Of a stretch of 64,000 bases of DNA, positions 45,110-59,000 are shown one piece after another. Position 1 is the stretch's first letter. Each line of letters begins with the position of its first letter. The stretch lies in assembly GCF_020085105.1 (NCBI RefSeq), contig NC_058043.1:7445667-7509666 (forward strand). The letters are read 5' to 3'. The translations under genes were made by a program, and so were the position numbers. The stretch is from Siniperca chuatsi. Lineage: Eukaryota; Chordata; Actinopteri; Centrarchiformes; Sinipercidae. The notes beneath the pieces were generated by a model that searched no databases, was not told where the DNA came from, and was given only the letters and a program-made list of their open reading frames with translations.

Positions 45110-46395
45110 ACCGTCTGATCCTGGATTACTTGACCTGACCCTCAGGTGCCTTCCTCTCGCTGTAACTGTGTCCCAATTCAAGATCCATCTCCTTTAAAAG
45201 GGGCGTGGCCTATGACAGTGACCGCACCTTGAGGCCTGAACCTGCTCCTCGTCTTCCACAAATCGTTTGCTCGACAGAGGATTCAGAACCGAGTCACCAG
45301 TTCCACCAGTTCCACCAGTACCCGACACAAACCAGAACAGATGGTGTGTTCAGGTGCTGTTCGTCCAATCGCAAAGTGGAGAATTTCCCAGTTCCCCTTG
45401 AACACATCCCAGTATTAAACTAAGGACTCATTACTGGCATCCTGCAGGGGCGATTTCATTGATCCACTTTAACACCTTGGTCATCTCCGATTTAAGAAGT
45501 TGATGAAGAATACCTGTACACACCATTGTTTTTTTAAAAAGTGGACTTTGAAGGAGGCGGGGCCTAAAATGGAACGCAGCTTCTTTCTCTCAGTGTTTAC
45601 ACTTCCTGGTTGCTCCCTAGAATTATATAGAGAAGGATCGGTCAGTGTGGGAAAGTCACCAGCAACAGAATCATCTTTCTAAAGAACAGAAATAACCAGA
45701 GAAATTACACAAATTCAGTACAAAGTGGCCAACAATGCCGAGTGGTTTAAATTCAGCTTCAGTCTGACTTTAAAATATCGAAGTGTGTCATCTTTTTCCG
45801 ATGATCCCAGTTTAATGGAAGCTGAGAGCCGCCATGATCGCTAAAAATAGTTATAGGCCTGTTATCTCAGGATCAAAACTTCATTCACCAATTTCCTCTA
45901 AATTCTGTTTTTGTGGTGCTCATAAAAACGGTTATCCTGAAAGAACAATTTACTCATTATTTATTTTTCGGATATTGTGACATGACATCTAATTTTCCCT
46001 GGATAACAAACACGTTCATCACTGTAATAATATTTACATGCAAGCAGGCTTATTCTGGGACACCTCTTCTGCTACGTGACAAAAGTGCCTTTGATCATCG
46101 ATCATCTGAAAATAACAGCACAGTTAAATTTGCGATCACGAGAAAACTATTTCTGATATGTCAACGTAACAGTATAATTAAGTCTCGGGATGAAAGGATT
46201 TAATATAAGCACCATGTGTTGAATCATAACAAGAAAATAATGAAACTGTAATAACAGGACTAAAATGATTCTGGACACTCAAGACTTTTGTTCCCTTTAG
46301 CTGAAGCTGACCGATCACTACTCGACAGACCTGCAGCCAGCTAATAGGATGCCTTCTTCTGAATGTGCCATTCAGACCTCCAGAGACAGATGGAG
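45110..46395. other. Downstream of trib3; possible 3' UTR, no gene recognised
   Basis: No conserved reading frame was seen. If the trib3 transcript extends this far, it would contain the nested repeats. Confidence 0.35.
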
Positions 46396-46408
46396 AATAA
46401 ATAAAGAT
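46396..46408 (+). terminator. Candidate polyadenylation signals downstream of trib3
   Basis: gaataaataaagatg gives two overlapping AATAAA hexamers, about 2 kb after the trib3 stop. Assignment to trib3 is inference. Confidence 0.3.
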
Positions 46409-46854
46409 GTTTCACAAACTGTTCTGGTCCGGACTCGTTTTTTGTTTGATTTTAATTAAGGAAACATTTAAGTACTTGTGTCAATTCCTGCTGTGTTCTG
46501 AACCTCCTTCACCTACAGTCATTATAAAACCTGTCTGTACAACCGGAGTAGTTTTCTTGTTGTGATTACATTTTTTCAGATTGGAGTAGAGGCCTGCAGT
46601 GACCTCCATCAGCGTGTTTCACTCTGTATGGAACCACGTCTGTAGTGTCTGAAGCTTTTACAGGTTTGGGTCCTTTCGGAGGCTGATCTCTCCTCCAATC
46701 ACACAGCAGTTAACTAACAAGGTACTTTCTCATTGGAGAAATAAAATCTCCTCCATACTGAGCTGCCACAGTAGCTACAGGGGGATAAAATCTGAAGTAT
46801 TGTAAGAATTTAAATTATGAATTTATTAACTAAATATGCATCTTATATAATATA

Positions 46855-47100
46855 TAAAGAAATAAATCATCATTAAATACTGTACTTAAATACAAATTTC
46901 AGGTACTTTACTTGAGTATTTCTATTTTTTGCAACTAACTTACTATAATTCTACTCCACTACATCTCAGAGGCAAATATTGTACTTTTTACACCACTACA
47001 TTTGTCTGACTTTACTTGTACTTACTTACTTGAGTATAGTCAGTGTGGTATTAGTACTTTTACTTAAGTAAATGATCTGAATACTTCTTCTACCACTGCC
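46855..47100. repeat. cagtggtggaa repeat family, inverted copy
   Basis: Holds actttacttgagtatttcta, ttctactccactacatctca and ends cttcttctaccactgcc. Confidence 0.65.
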
Positions 47101-47639
47101 AATTAGTAATTCTATTATCTCATTAATTTGTTGTATTAATGAAATGCTGGACATGCACGTGTCCAGAAAATAAAAGTAAAAATTATAAATTGCAACAAAA
47201 AAAAATAAGAAAAAAGATGAATAACTGAATTTTTAAATTAAATCATAAAATTCATGTTTAAGTGGCTTTTAACTATGTTATTCAGTGTACAAACATGTCT
47301 CTGTATCATACTTCATTACACAATTCAATGTTTTACTTCAAGAGTTTACTTCACGGTCGCTTTAGTCTGAAAACATTGCTTTTTTTGTAAGATGTGCAGC
47401 CAGTAAGTCTGGATATAAAACTTTTGTACAGACTTGAAAAGGCTTCTGTTCTACAGAGAATCAAATAACAGACACTCACAAAGCTGTGTAGCTTCAGAGC
47501 TGAGGTCACAGCTGAGGGAATGAAATGGTCTTAAGGGCCATTACGTTTTACTCAAGCCGTCGATGTCAATACTTATTGTCATAAGTGCAACAAAACTCTC
47601 CAGTGAGGAGATTCTACAAGCAGTTTATCAGACATTAAA
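47101..47639. other. Intergenic, nothing recognised
   Basis: AT-rich, no supported feature. Confidence 0.4.
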
Positions 47640-48015
47640 TGCAATGTCTTAAACTGCTATACCCACAGTCAAACTCCAGTACAAAAACTGAAGTGTAAAA
47701 CCTACTATTTGTTGTTGTCAGGGTGTTATGTACCAGACTATTTCTTCTTTCTGGCTCAGACCAGTAACTTCCTGAACTCACTGCTGGTTGCCAGGCAATG
47801 GCTCAGAGGCAAGAAATAGTCCGGCACAAAACCTCACGCTTTGGTTTCTGTGCAGATTAAACACAGAAGATATAAAGTGTAAATGAGTGAGCTTTAGAGG
47901 TGCTGGTAGGTGGATTTTGTAACTGCAGCACAGAGCAAGGCTAACTGTTTCCCCCTGTTCCCAGCTAAAGTAAGCTAACCGGCTGCTTACGGTAGCTTCA
48001 TATTTAATGGACAGA
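47640..48015. repeat. Copy of the self-complementary repeat (right half)
   Basis: Holds tgagctttagaggtgctggt, aggtggattttgtaactgca and ctaactgtttccccctgttc, as in 4615-5262. Confidence 0.6.
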
Positions 48016-48479
48016 TGCGAGAGTGATATTGATCTTCCTCTCTAACTCTCCTCCAAAAGCGAGTAAGAACTAATTTAATGTCAAACTATTTCTTTGACGA
48101 TTTGACAAATTCTTGAAGACTTATAGACTAACCAGCCTCTCCTCCCTCTACCAGCAGCGAGTCTCTTCACATTTATGTTCATTCCGTTCTTCATTTCTTC
48201 TTTTTTGCACAGTAATCAAAAGGAATTGATAAGCAGTAGTAGTATTGAGAAAATCCTAACAATAGCCATCAAAGAGTAAATGCCTCATATGTTTTGTAAA
48301 AATATTATTATTAAAATATTTAAAAGTAAGGTGGAAATGTTTATAAGGCAAGAGTATAAAGCAGTAAAAAAAGTAGCGTTAAGAAATAGTAGAGAGAAGT
48401 AACAGCAGACTCAACTGCCCCAAACAAACAATATACAGAATATGAACCCTAACAGCAGCAGTTTATCTCACCTTCTTGT

Positions 48480-48485
48480 TTTATT
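48480..48485 (-). terminator. Candidate atrip polyadenylation signal
   Basis: TTTATT on the plus strand is AATAAA on the gene strand, about 215 nt beyond the atrip stop codon. Confidence 0.45.
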
Positions 48486-48698
48486 GTTAAATTGCATCAG
48501 GCGGCAGAATAAATCCTGTGACTCTGCCCATCACTTCAGTCTGAATCTAATCCTTTGTTTCGCTCCAACATCCACTTCATCGCAGAAAACTTTGACAGAA
48601 GCCAAAGTTGTCTGTTTCCAAAGTTTCCAATCAACAGTCAGTAAACTGTCCCACATGTCTGCTCATTGGTCACTGGTGGAGTCCGTGGCAGCAGCCAA

Positions 48699-48772
48699 TC
48701 AGGAGCCAGCATCAGTGTCCATGTCATCAGTGTCATCGCCCTCCGAGCGGCAGATCTCCTCCAACGCCAGCT
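48699..48772 (-). CDS. atrip: atrip exon 16 (last)
   Basis: Encodes ELALEEICRSEGDDTDDMDT, then DAGS and TGA at 48699-48701. The acidic end resembles the human ATRIP tail (LDDLCAAETDVED-type). Confidence 0.88.
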
Positions 48773-50863
48773 CTGACAGACAGGAAACAGGAAGAAGAAA
48801 ACATGAGTCTGTTTACTTCAGAGTTCTGAGTGATGTTACATTATATGGCCAAATGTATATGGACAAGTTATTTCTTAACTGTACCTTATAACTTTACTGA
48901 ATGATGAAACTAGGGGTGTACTACATGTATAAAGGGGAATGCACCAATCCTGACCTGATTAAATGGATCAGGTATCAGCCACGATGTGATCGATACGCAT
49001 TAAATACAGTTTCCATGTCAATGTCAATATAAAATTCTGCGTTTCTGGATCAGTCATGGCGGGCTGCAACTCAGTTTTTAGTGCCACAGCATCCCCAATG
49101 CTACCTTAAATATAAATAATCCCATGAGTTCTACGCAGTGAGGTACATACAGATTTTAAAATTTAGGAAGCTTTGGTTTTAGTAACCTGAGTTTAGGTGC
49201 CACATCAGAGAAACCGTCCACTTTGAGAGCGCCACAAAGACTGTTGATGCCTTGTGACCTCTTATTACAACACTGGAAAACACCAGAGCCACCATCAGTA
49301 CAACATCAGCTAAATGATTTGTCAGGCTACCTTCCATCTTCAAACAATCAGGTTTGCTTTAAACAGCAAACTTAAGGATTTTAGGAAAATGTTGTTCCCC
49401 CTCATTGCTTTTCTGGTCCAAGTCCACATCAACTCAAGAGACAACTCTCACGCTTTATCAGACAGCTCTTAGAAAGAAAAACAGTGTTACCCAGTAGCCA
49501 CTCTTTTTGATGACTGTTTTGTGACCTTGTACACTCTTCACTATGTGTTCTTGTGGGTTTACCGTGTTCTGTGTTCTCTTGTACTGGATGTATTTTATAG
49601 CTGTACCAACTGTATGAACAGTAACAGAGCTTCAATAAAAATATATGTGACAAAGAAGTTTATAGTGTGGAAATGGTAAAAAAGCAGAGGCATTACATCA
49701 CACAGGAGCACTGCATAAACTGTCATCTAGCAATTCACCTGTTTGAACTGGTGTAACCAGATGTACCATATGGCCCACATATAAGACATTATTTTTTTGG
49801 GGACTGTATAAAATCTGAGGACCATACATTTGCATATTCACAATGGCAGATATTCTTTTTAAATGGAGAGAGTACCAGTGTAACAAGCAAGTGTTGCATT
49901 GCAGGTCGACTGTAGCCTTAATGTTGTTAGGCTAGCAAGTTTTTCAAGTCCATTTATAGTGTGCTTGTTAGAGATAGTCAGTCCTTAAAGTGTTAAGTCC
50001 CAGTTAACTTACTTGTGTAACGTGTTTAAAGTAAATAAACTGAAAATGATTCGAAAGCATCTCCCGACCAAATCATCTGTCAACCGGCCAAAAATCACCG
50101 CTGTCACAGGATGCCATGATGAAGAGCTCCAACAGACAGTTTAACAGTCTAAAAATGCTAACTGCTGGTGATAATATCTGATCGCTTCAAGAGCCTGACA
50201 GGAGAGATGTAACTGATAGACCAGCTCCACAAATGTGGGATTTATGTTCTGCTTTAATGAAAGTATTTCATGTTTTACTTTTACAAGACAAAAGGCTTCA
50301 GGGGTGAGTTTGGCTGAAATGGAAACCTGCTGGCTGTCCATGGAATGAAGTTGGATACCCCTGATCTGGAAAAACAGAAGTATCCAACAAAACATTGTGT
50401 GAGTGTATATATGTGTGGGTGTGTGTGTGTGTCTATACCCTCGCTCTCGCTCAGCTCGGGGATCTTCCTCAGCGTGTCTCGTACAGCAGGGATCACCTGG
50501 TCATACATGTGCAGCAGCGGCCTGCAGCTCTCTGAGAAGCTGCCGTGATGCAGCAGCAGCCAGTGCAGCAGCAGCAGACACTCTCTGAGCAGAGACGCCG
50601 CCGGGCTGCGCCACCATGGCAACGAGGGGGCAGAGCACTGCTGCAGGGGCAGGGCCAGGCCTGAAGGAAAAACACGAAAAAAAAAAAACAACTGTGGTAA
50701 TTGATGATTTTAGAGACAATTATTGGGTGTAATGAACCGTTTTAGGGATGGGCTGGTGAGTATTTCCAGCCTGAAATGTGACTGACCTGTTGAGTCTGTC
50801 GGCTCCTGAGAACCACGAAGATCCAACCACTGACGATGGAAAACAATCACAACTGTCTGAACC

Positions 50864-50915
<52 letters not shown>

Positions 50916-51561
50916 CTTGTTTGGAAAGGTGCAACACAAAGTTTAGTGTCACTGTATCAAGAGACAGAGCAGAGGGTCAGAGAGGTTTACCTCAGTGCAA
51001 CATTGACAGGTGCTGTGCTGATCTGTGCTCTCTGCTCTCTGAGTCATCAGTCTGCTCAGCAAACGAACCACCTGAGACACAAAAACAACAATGGCCAAAA
51101 TTCAAATAAAATAAAAGCTGCATTCAGATATTAGCTGCAGCTGGCACAAACAAATGCAGAGCCTTTATAAAAACATTGAGGGGTGTAATAACCTGTATTA
51201 TAATGGTTCAAATGATAAATTCAGTATAATGTACATTTCCACAGCACTAATTCCATTCAGTACAACTAATGTCATACTCACCACTCACTTCACTTTATCT
51301 TCTAATACTGCTTTCATTAATAAATTAATTTTCATTTGTCAGTTCTACTTTGTCATTTTTTAAATTGCTGTTAAGCTGCTGTCAGTGAAACTAAACACTT
51401 GGACACCGAATGAGTTTTATCAACAGTAAATTAAAACAAAAGCAATCAGAAAACAGGAGCTTTAAACACGTTGGCTGGTTGATTTCCTGCTTCAGTGCCT
51501 TAAGGACTGATTATGATGATAAATATCATAGGTATGAGCTGTTAACTGACCTGTTTTTATT

Positions 51562-51636
<75 letters not shown>

Positions 51637-53010
51637 TTATATCTCCCCTTGTTGTTCCTGTGTGCACTGACGTAAAGGCGAGCTGCTGTAACAAAAGAGT
51701 TTCCCCTCTGGGATCAATAAAGTATTTCTGATTCTGATAATTAAGCAGTGTATTAAGTGTGTTGCTCACAGGTGTAAAGGCCTCAGTGTCCTTGTCACAA
51801 ACTGGAGTCCACGAAAGACACAAGTTTTAACCTAAGATTTATTCAACTAAACTTAACTAGGATATGGAAATCAGCAATTGAAGCAGCATTGATGTGTGGC
51901 ATATGTGCTGTGGATGTGTTGGATGGTGCAAAATGAAAAGAAGACAAAGCAGGGTGGATGAAGGCTAAAGAAAGAGACAGAATAAGCACATGGGCCAGCT
52001 GTTATAGCCTAGAGCACAAGTGAACTAGATCAACTGATGACCCTCCAACGTCAAGCCAATTTTCTGCTTAGGTTGGCTGGGAGTAAGTGCCTGTTGGATC
52101 GTCTAACAGTGTCTTTTTTTGTGTAAATTTCCAAACCAATATTCACGACCACTTTGTGCAGTGATTGACCGGGTATGTGGAGGTGGTTTAAACATTTCTC
52201 TCCCCCTTCTTCACACAACTACTTCTATAGTTCATGGAGTGCAACACCATGAATTTCTTCAAAGATAAACTGTCTCAAAGTGTGTGCCGTTAGCCCCATT
52301 TGAACAATTCATGGCGTTGAGACTACAAAGACCCACAAAAGACAGAGTTGTTGGAGATGGATAAGGAAGGCAGTGGTATGCAGCCTGGAGGAGGCTATGG
52401 ATGTTTAGAGATTCAGAACAGGTAGAAACACACTGCAGAACGCATTAAAATAGTTTGTTCTAAACATAATAAGACCATAACTCCGCTGTAATTCTTCTAC
52501 ATCTCCTGTAGGATGTAGGAGTTAGTGTGTCTCTGCAGTGTGTGTGTTACCTGCAGGTCCAGCAGAATCCAGTCTGTGTGTGTTGCCTGGTTGTCTGGTC
52601 TGGTTCTGATGAACTGGAACAATTTCAGCAAAACACAGGGGTCTAAAGGAAACAACAAAAAAATCAAACACTGCTGATGTTCAGCTGCAGTGAAGTCAGT
52701 TTATTCAAATCATGTGGAGCAGAAACTTCAACAATTGAGTGAATATGTGAAGCAAAATAAAGATAAAAAACATTACAACAAACATCAAAGAGTGATTACT
52801 TAGTATATAAGTGACATTAAATTACAGATGAGTTACTATAGTAACAGTGCTGTAGGAGAGGGCGGAGCCTCACCATGCTGAGCGCAGAGCTGCTGAGCTA
52901 GTGTCTGGTGGTCGGACATGGACGTGAGGACAGACACACACTCTGAAACTGTCTTCAACCTGCTGTCTGTGGACAAACACACACACACCACCTGCAACAC
53001 ACACTGCAAC

Positions 53011-53053
<43 letters not shown>

Positions 53054-55979
53054 TTAGTAATTTGCACTTTCTCTGAATCTCTTTGTTTCTGGAATGTTGA
53101 TCAGACTGAAGAAATAAATACGATACTGATAATGATATGCAAGAGTTTGAGATAACTACACATTGGCTGATATTCATCACTGGAAAAAGTTGTTCTGATT
53201 CTCATTTTCTTTTAAACATATCAGCAGTATATTTGCAGAAACGTCTACAAGTGATCTTCACGAAGTTCAGCTCTTCATATTTTATCAGTTATTTTTACTC
53301 TCCGTTACATCACCACAGTGACTGTAAACCACTGCAGGTAGTTTACAGTCAGATATTATATAACCACAGATTCAGTGGAAAAGTCATAAACCCACACACA
53401 CACACCCTGCTCAGCCACTCCTCAACCTCCAGCACTATTCCTCCCAGGTGAGTGTTGCATCATGTGTGTGTGTAATCCTGTATACTTTATTATTTAATTG
53501 GAGGATTAAAAAAAAAGCATTCAAACAGTGTGTGGATGTGTGTTAAAGGGTGCATCAGAGTGGGCGAAGTTTCATGACGCCTTTCACTGCTTCCTGCAGT
53601 TCTTACAAATCAAAAAACTCAAACATTCTTCTTTTATTGGCATCAGTATGAAAATGTGGCATCAAATGACAGCTTCTAGACTAAACAAGTCTGTCAGTCT
53701 CTCTTAGTCTCTCTTCCTAATGTATGACCCAATTAGGTAAAACTTTACTTTAACTCCCCCGCTCACCATACAATTATATAGAGAAACTACTACTGTGACC
53801 TTTGACCTCCTGACTGCTGGTTGTTGGTAATGGTGCTGCTGAGGGAACTGATCTCTCTCTTTCTTGCAGATAACTGAATGTATGTAAAATAAAAACAGCC
53901 TTTAAATGTGTGTGTGTACCTGTCGGCGTGCGTGTCTGGCGTCCTCTCAATTAGGACACACAGGGTCTTCATTGCATTGAGGACAAGCTCCTCCATCTGT
54001 GAGCCACCGCCGCCGCTGCCGCCTAGCCCCGCTTCACAGAGCTGCAACACTGCCTGCAGCAAGGCATTCTGGGAGCACAGACCCACACCTGCAGCAGAGC
54101 TCTCAATCTAAGAGCAGAGGGAGGGAGGAGGATTTGTTTATGATTTTTCTTTTCTTTAAGGGGAAATTTAAGTGAAAAATCTCTGTCCAGGAGGGTTAAG
54201 ATCAGGAAAGGACTAATTTTAAGCTCATCATGTTATTATGATAAACACAAACAATATGTAGTTTCATTTCACAAAGTTGATATTTCGATATCGCACCTCT
54301 CTACTGTAATGAATGTGAAGAGGGAAAGTTAATAAAGTACAATAAAGTTGAAAGTGGAAGAGTGTGTGTGTGTGTTTCTGTTTGTACCTTCTTGTCAGTA
54401 ACTCCACTCTGACTCTCCTTTGACAACACGGCCTCCACCACCTGGGAGCATAAAAAGGTCAAAGGTCAGCACTGCAGATTCAGAAAATACTCAACAAGCA
54501 GATGATCATTAGCTCTGTAAACTGTACTTAAACACTTGAACATTACTAAGATGAATTCAGATAACACTTTATTGATCCTGGTGTATTCATGTTTTATTTT
54601 TCAGCTTGAAAACAATGCAACGACTTTCTCACAAGGTCAAACACTCAAAATTGTGTTTTTCTACACAACTAGTTTGGAGCCAATCACAGTCCAGTACACA
54701 ACTTACAGAAGTGAGATGTGGAAACTTGAAACCGATAGTGCACGTTAACTGAGAAGGGACTTCTCAGTGAGGTAGAAGGCATCTTGTGTCTAGTGGTTTA
54801 ACTTAAAATATTAACAATATTTGAATATTTATTGATTCTGGATTTTTCAATAAGGGAGAACATATTAAAAAAACATATCAGACACAAATTATTATTCAAA
54901 GCAGAGTATTATCATGTCTTAAAACATGTCTGGAGGGGATCTTTAAATGTGTTGGAGAACACTTTTCATTGGATTCCTGGAAATCCCGCAGTTTGTAAAA
55001 TTCTGGGCTCTATTATCGTTGAGGTATACGGCGCAAACTGCAGCCCTGCACCTGCGAAGTGGTACTTTCCTGCAGAGGTTCTTTCCTCGCCTGTGTTGGT
55101 TTGGTATTTTAGTGACTTTTTTTGGAGGGAGAGTCGCAGTAGAGAGGGGTATGTCATTGTCAATCCAGTGACACACTGTGATCTTGAAGGCACAGTGAGG
55201 TGAGGTTGACCTGCGTCCTCACACATTACATTCTCTCACACCTTTATTTAGGAATCAGGGATGCACCGATATATTGCCGAACATTGGTATTGGCCGATAT
55301 GTGTGGCTCTAGGGATAGCAATGTCTGACTGTTGTTCGGTCATGAGTGGGAGTATGCAAGTGTCCGCACATGTAAACAAAAATATAATGATACACTTGTA
55401 GTTGTTTAGCCAGTTAAATCGCTCATTGAGAGAAAATTAAGTAACACCAATGTCCAACACCCAAGTGTTAACCACAATTTCAACAAGGAAAGATACACTA
55501 ATACTGGGTGGATAAAACCTAAATTAAAAAAGAAAAAGAAGCTACAGATGCAATAATGATGGAATTGCACAGTGTTGTAATTAATGAGTGAACATTTGAT
55601 ATCTCTCTGATTTGGACGTCTATATATCGGGATAAAATCTTGAGATGTATCGTCTGATTAGTAAGTTGTATGTCTGCTGGGTCATTACAGGTGCCTGTAT
55701 TGTTACTGTTGTGTCATCACCTCGTCACTGTGGGCCAGCACCAGGTAGAGGAGCCTCAGAGCAGCCAAACCAGTGTCCTCCACACTGAAACCAGTCAAAC
55801 CAGTGTCGTCGGGTCTCCCTAGCCCAGCAGCGGGATCAGCACAGCCTACTGGGAGCGAGCTTGCATCGGTAGAGTTTGAACCACCAGCAGAGGTGGAGCG
55901 GAGTGAGTCCAGAGCCTGACAGAGCCGAGACAGGTGAAGCTCCAACAGAGGGAGGAGGAGGACAGCTCCAGGACACGAC

Positions 55980-56025
<46 letters not shown>

Positions 56026-59000
56026 GAATTGCAAAATGTTGTGTTTACGTGAATGTTAGTTTTCCAAGCCAAACTAAATTGCTGTATTAATGGTTCTTAA
56101 ACTTTTCTAAGTTCGATGTTTATTCCTTCAGTTTTTATGTGTATGATTTTTTTTTATATAAAAATGTAATTAATGAAAATGTCGCCTTGTTTTTTTTTTG
56201 TTTTTTGTTTTTTTAAATGGTGAAAAGTTTTGAAGAATGTACAGTATAAAAATGCAAATGCACAAATCTTGTGGCATCCTTGGCCTTAAGGCACCCACTG
56301 GATGGAACCACTGGTCTATATTATCTTGTTGTTTGTTTGTTTGTTGTCTGTTGTTGTTTTTAAGGTGCTACTTCTGTGTGAAGACAGTATTTCAAATATG
56401 GTGAAACATTAATTCTCAGTGGTGTACAGGCGTTATGGGCTGCATGTGCAGACTGATATATCAGTGAAAAATGTAGCATACAGTTTAAAGGGATTCTGTA
56501 AATCTTTGGTAATTATCTACATCAACACATGGCCTCATGATGGTGTTTTGCCATGTGGTCATTGAAGTGCTACATTGCAGTGTTACATCATTTGGCCACA
56601 AGAGGGCTCTGCTGGCCACAGAACTGTTCGGCTTCACCCGTGTTTTGTTGTTCTGGATTCTTCAGTAAGCAGCAGATATCAAAGATACTAAAGTTTCAGC
56701 AGAGCAGCTGTAGTATCTCAGTTAGACAGTCTACCTTTTGTTTCTGCTGCTGGATGCAGCTTCTGGTCGGCTCTGACTCAGCATGTTGAGTCCAGTTACA
56801 GCCAGACTCTGGACAGGACTTAGAGCAGCTCTGGGAACTCCGCCTCCACCGCCACTGACAGTGGCTGCAGCATCAGAGTGGAGCAGTAAATATGCTGACA
56901 GCCCGCTGAAATCACAACATACAAAACAAGACCACATCAGTTAGTCTTTATATAACAGTTCTGCTCCTTTGCACTTGAGCTATAATGGGTACTACTAGTA
57001 GTACTACAACCACCACTGCTCCTTCTACTGTTGTTGAAACTACTATCATTTCTACTACTCAAGTCTACTATCTACTCAAGTCTTCTATATTATATTAAAA
57101 GTTATTTTATATTAAAAGGTGGGGTGTGCAGTTCTGGAGAAATCCAATACCATGAGTTAGCTTAGCTAGGTTGTGGGTTAGCAAACTGTCCCTACAGTTG
57201 TTGCTAAGAAGCTAACAGCCAGATACACACAACTCTCCTGCTACTATAGCTAACATCACAACAACAGGAGATATTCGCTGAATTTGACAAAAAAACGTGT
57301 ACTGGATTAGAATCGCATACCCCATCTTTAAAAGAGAATTTTTCCTAAAGATTTGGCGACACCATGTGGTGACTGAAGTGAGGTGGTTGCATTAAGTGAC
57401 ACTTTTAAGATACAGTAGATGCTAATGTGATCATAACACCATAACATCTGTTTAAATGTCTTGTGTTATTATTGTCCTACATGTATATGGATTTTTGCAA
57501 GTGATTGATGTAGACTTAAATGCAAGATTTCCAAAGGAAGTCTGGTGTGTTTGTTTTAGAAACAAACTCAAGGATCCTGTCTGTCTAAACACACGGTATG
57601 ATGTGTTCACTCCTTAACTTTATTAAACCAGGGTGACTTTCAATGAGCATGTATCCTCTTTGTTTGATCTGTTGGCCACTGTGCTGCTTCACTGAAGTAG
57701 CTGGGGGTTAAATGCCTTGCTCAAGGGCACTTCAGTAGTGGTAATGAGGGAGGATTAATTAAGTGGTGCTTTTTCACTCCCTTACCCAGATTTATTCTGA
57801 CACACCAGATATTAAATCAATATCCATTTCTCTCTGAAGTTACTGCTATAAACACCTTATACATATTACACTCCATTACCATCCATGTTGTCATGGTTAC
57901 AGTGCAAGGAGTTTACCTGGATGTCAGGTGGATGTCAGTCAGACTCATAGACAGCAGGTGAGAGAGGCCGAGGCTGCTGGGAGACAGAGGCTGCTGCAGC
58001 AACAACCCAAGCAGGACGCTACCTGGAGGACAACACAGAACAGCACACAGAGGCTGTTGTGAGAGATAGATTTAAAACATTTTTTTTTTTTTTTTTTAAA
58101 GGTCAAAATCTGTGCAGCCGAGATATTCTGACTTTCAGTCCCTAGTATAGGCCAAGCTCCAAAAACACTCAATTCCATAATGCAACTGGATAGTGTCTTT
58201 CATTTGTTAATCCTGTATACTTGTAATGGATAAATAAATCAAATAAGAGTGGGCTAAGAGTCTAAAATCTTAATTATTTTAGCTGACTAACTAAAAATTA
58301 CCTGTCAGGAAACCAAAGAGATTTTAATTTAACTGTGTTGCAGGTTATTTATTTCCATTAACCCTCTAATGAAGCAGCACTGCAAATGGACAGACAGACT
58401 GACTGACCTCGGTGCTGCAGGTGTGCAGGTCTGACGGACAGGAAGGGGTCTGGGCGAGACACTTCCTGTCTGTCACCAGATCTGCTGCTGGATGCCCCTC
58501 TGTCCCCACCGTCTCTCCGTGTCTTCAGCGGCGTCTTCCCCGGTGTCGTTCTGGATGGGACATGAGCTCCAAACGTCTCTTTGGTCATGAAACCATTCCC
58601 TGTTGGAGAGGAGGAGCTGCTGCCGGAGCTCCCATGATGCAACTGGGTGACACAGTTCAGCACTTTAGGACTGACAGGAGAGAGAAAGAGAGTACAGTTT
58701 ATCAGATTAGAGATGAGCAGATGACAATCAATCATCCTGACTCGATGTGATAAGTCAATTTAAAAACACCCACTGGTGAGTCATACATGTTCATTCTGGA
58801 GTCACAGCTGCAACTGTTCCACTACAGTGTGACCTGGGACTCCCCCGACAAAATACCAGACATTTCCTTTAGTTCTTGTTTTACTTTTCTCAACTCCACA
58901 AACTCTCAGTAACTTTCACAAACTGTGACTGTCTGACTGACCCTGAGTCCAAGATGACGCCTTCAAATGTCTTGTTTCGTCCAAACCAACAGTTCAAAAC

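Noticed and set aside
54832..55226. Overlapping open frames of 123, 77, 74 and 86 codons on both strands within an atrip intron
   Set aside because: Mutually overlapping frames with no motif; most likely chance or an unclassified repeat.
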